This document shows, piece after piece, positions 36,171 to 37,404 of a stretch of 37,404 nucleotides of DNA. How positions within the stretch are numbered: position 1 is the stretch's first letter; every line of letters begins with the position of its first letter. Source of the stretch: Physcocola sp002396385. GTDB lineage: Bacteria; Bacteroidota; Bacteroidia; Bacteroidales; Paludibacteraceae. Position numbers and translations under genes: made by a program. The stretch is from assembly GCA_946535435.1 (NCBI GenBank), contig CAMNDM010000037.1, positions 1 to 37,404 of the forward strand, in the 5' to 3' direction. A model generated the notes under the pieces. The model saw only the letters and a program-made list of their open reading frames with translations. It made no database searches and had not been told where the DNA came from.

Positions 36171-37101
36171 TTTTTCCTTTCTCTATATTGATGATTTTGA
36201 GCATGAAATATACCTTTTATTATAGACAATTGGTCGTCCTTTGAATCCAACTGAGAGCCATATCCATTTCTAGACGAATTAAGCAAGCTGTTTGCATGTT
36301 CCCCTAATTGTAGGCTTGTATAATCAAACCCTACTATAAATCCAGTTGCAGCCCATAAATAATTGCCAAAACTCATATGATTATGAGCGGTATAGTCTCC
36401 TTCTTGTAAATATAGACAATTAGATGTCATAGTTTCAATAATTATAACATCACCTGGGTATTCTTCAGGAAGACACGAGAACGAGTAATCAAATTTCTTG
36501 TCTCCTTGGCTTTTGATGCATATGTGAAAACATTTGCATCAAAAGCACCCTGCTTTTCTAACATGGATACCAAATTTTCTTCAGGAACGTATTCAACTTT
36601 ATTTATAGTTCCATCTTCAATTTGCTTTATATCATTTTTTTATCTGCAAAAGAAAATCTAATAGTTTCTCTATTCTTGTCTCCTAATAAAACACCAAAAT
36701 GTTCACCTGCTTGTTTTTCTTTATGACTATAGGAGCCATCTGCTTTAAAAACATATTCGTCTCTCCCATCTCCCCGCACAATAAATAAACGGACTATATT
36801 CGGGGTGTTTCTCTCACAAAATATACACCCCATACCACAGCGTTGATATAGGGTTTCTTGAACGTGCCCCATGGTCGTACAACCCCGTAATGTCGTCCAA
36901 CTCTTTGCCGCTGAACTTGAACGGATTCTCGTAAGTGGTAGTATGTTCGTCGACCAATGCCTCGCCGTATGGCGCATACCATACGAACTGGCTCACGTTG
37001 ACGGCTGTGTCCGTCATATAGCACGTACTGCCCAAGTGGTCGCTATGGAAGTAGAAGAGGTCGGAAAATCTGTTGATTATGGGCTTGTTAATGAAGCAAA
37101 A
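36167..37101 (-). pseudogene. RHS core plus toxin tip, inactivated by a stop and frameshifts
   Basis: The core reads HSDHLGSTCYMTDTAVNVSQ through LYDHGARSRNPISTLWYGVY, then hits an in-frame TGA (36816-36814) where a Cys codon is expected. The same frame continues EKHPEYSPFIYCAG, and then a deletion near 36770-36776 removes the NPVKFVDP segment and shifts frame into DGRDEYVFKADGSYSHKEKQ. A further shift lies at the T7 run 36635-36641, leading into IKQIEDGTINKVEYVPEENL, and another near 36500-36515, leading into GDKKFDYSFSCLPEEYPGDV. The last frame ends with HNHMSFGNYLW, GEHANSLLNSSRNGYGSQLD and SKDDQLSIIKG before the stop at 36167. This tail resembles C-termini I recall from Bacteroidetes RHS proteins, function unknown. 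At least four lesions make it a pseudogene. Confidence 0.82.
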
Positions 37102-37144
37102 CTAATAACAAAATACCAGGTTATAATGAATCAATTTCTGAAAT
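36863..37144. repeat. 282-bp direct repeat, copy 2 (nuclease 3' end + RHS core)
   Basis: Identical to 34232-34513. It again joins the 3' end of a nuclease gene to the start of an RHS core, showing that the nuclease-core junction was duplicated as a unit. The first difference on the nuclease side is at 37145 (a in place of g). Confidence 0.92.
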
Positions 37145-37404
37145 AGAAAGCCCCGTGATGTCTGCAATATCCTCAAAAGAAAATCCTTTGGCTTTCATCT
37201 TGTGGGCATTATCTATTGCAGTTTTTCTTATACCAATTTCCTCGCCTTCTGCACGACCTTCTGCACGACCTTCCGCACGACCTTCTTCACGGCCTTTGTT
37301 AAAAGAGCCATCTATCAGCGCTTTCTCGGTAGCTGCCATATCTCTATATTTGTCGTAAGTGGCGAGCTGCTCATCGGAATATGCGCCACGTTCTACGATG
37401 GAGA
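37121..37404 (-). CDS. Rpn-family nuclease, second copy, cut by the window end
   Basis: C-terminal part of a second Rpn/PD-(D/E)XK protein. The frame is open to the window edge and reads SIVERGAYSDEQLATYDKYR, MAATEKALIDGSFNKG, a GRAE repeat tract, and KGFSFEDIADITGLSISEID, matching the gene at 34490-35362 apart from the repeat tract and scattered substitutions. The catalytic half lies beyond the window, so whether it is intact is unknown. Confidence 0.85.
   Translation of the reverse strand, partial: SIVERGAYSDEQLATYDKYRDMAATEKALIDGSFNKGREEGRAEGRAEGRAEGEEIGIRKTAIDNAHKMKAKGFSFEDIADITGLSISEIDSL
37245..37292. repeat. 12-bp tandem repeat in the nuclease gene
   Basis: Four head-to-tail 12-bp units (ccttctgcacga and close variants), coding GRAE-type tetrapeptides on the minus strand. 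Each unit is a multiple of three, so slippage changes length without breaking the frame. The other nuclease copy has a different, degenerate tract at the same place. Confidence 0.8.

Noticed and set aside
36814..36816. In-frame TGA in the RHS core as a possible recoding (selenocysteine) site
   Set aside because: It stands at a Cys position, but the same gene has three more frame-breaking lesions, so decay is the simpler reading.
34490..37404. A classical insertion sequence around the nuclease genes
   Set aside because: No paired terminal inverted repeats or target-site duplications could be found; PD-(D/E)XK 'transposase' is a family name and not proof of transposition.
1..37404. CRISPR arrays, tRNA or rRNA genes, phage structural genes
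   Set aside because: No regularly spaced repeats, cloverleaf sequences, conserved rRNA segments or phage proteins were seen on either strand.

Overview
The window reads as a chromosomal segment from an AT-rich member of the Bacteroidales (Bacteroides/Prevotella-like). The evidence is a UpxY-type NusG paralogue heading a capsule operon, a promoter of the Bacteroidetes form (TTTG, 19 bp, TAnnTTTG), no obvious Shine-Dalgarno sequences, a CotH lipoprotein, and Rpn/PD-(D/E)XK 'transposase' genes mixed with RHS fragments. A species cannot be named from this sequence alone.

Region 1 (1-2702, minus strand): an MBOAT O-acyltransferase and a CotH-family lipoprotein, transcribed away from the capsule operon. 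Region 2 (2703-3356): an AT-rich divergent control region with a strong promoter match at 3110-3140, a 12-bp inverted repeat bracketing 171 bp, and two consecutive hairpins in the leader of the first capsule gene.

Region 3 (3357-32269, plus strand): a nearly gap-free capsular/exopolysaccharide operon of about 24 genes. In order it holds the UpxY-like antiterminator; Wza-type export lipoprotein; Wzc-type co-polymerase/tyrosine kinase; a membrane-anchored glycosidase-like beta-propeller protein; two GT2 transferases; a second Wzc; Wzx flippase; GT4; acyltransferase-3; a COG5610-like HAD protein; rhamnosyltransferase-like GT2; Wzy polymerase; Caps_synth/GT32-like transferase; two more acyltransferases; two GT-A transferases; a nucleotidyltransferase/thymidylate-kinase-like fusion; a WecA-like initiating phosphoglycosyltransferase; GT4; an APH-like kinase; GT4; and a DUF1972-type GT4. 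This is a complete Wzx/Wzy-dependent pathway. WecA loads the first sugar phosphate on undecaprenyl phosphate, about nine transferases extend and acylate the repeat unit, Wzx flips it, Wzy polymerises it, and Wzc/Wza control length and export it. Two unusual kinase-like proteins flank the WecA/GT4 segment and suggest a phosphorylated or otherwise unusual decoration.

Region 4 (32345-37404, minus strand): a decaying polymorphic-toxin island. Two units of [Rpn-type nuclease - RHS core - variable toxin tip - exported immunity candidate] lie in tandem and share an identical 282-bp block. One unit has an intact tip that looks like a papain-fold (NlpC/P60- or CHAP-like) peptidase, followed by a signal-peptide protein. 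The other has a tip broken by a stop and several frameshifts, followed by an intact small lipoprotein. A third short RHS core remnant sits against the start of the first nuclease gene. No tRNA, rRNA, CRISPR array or classical insertion sequence with terminal repeats was seen.
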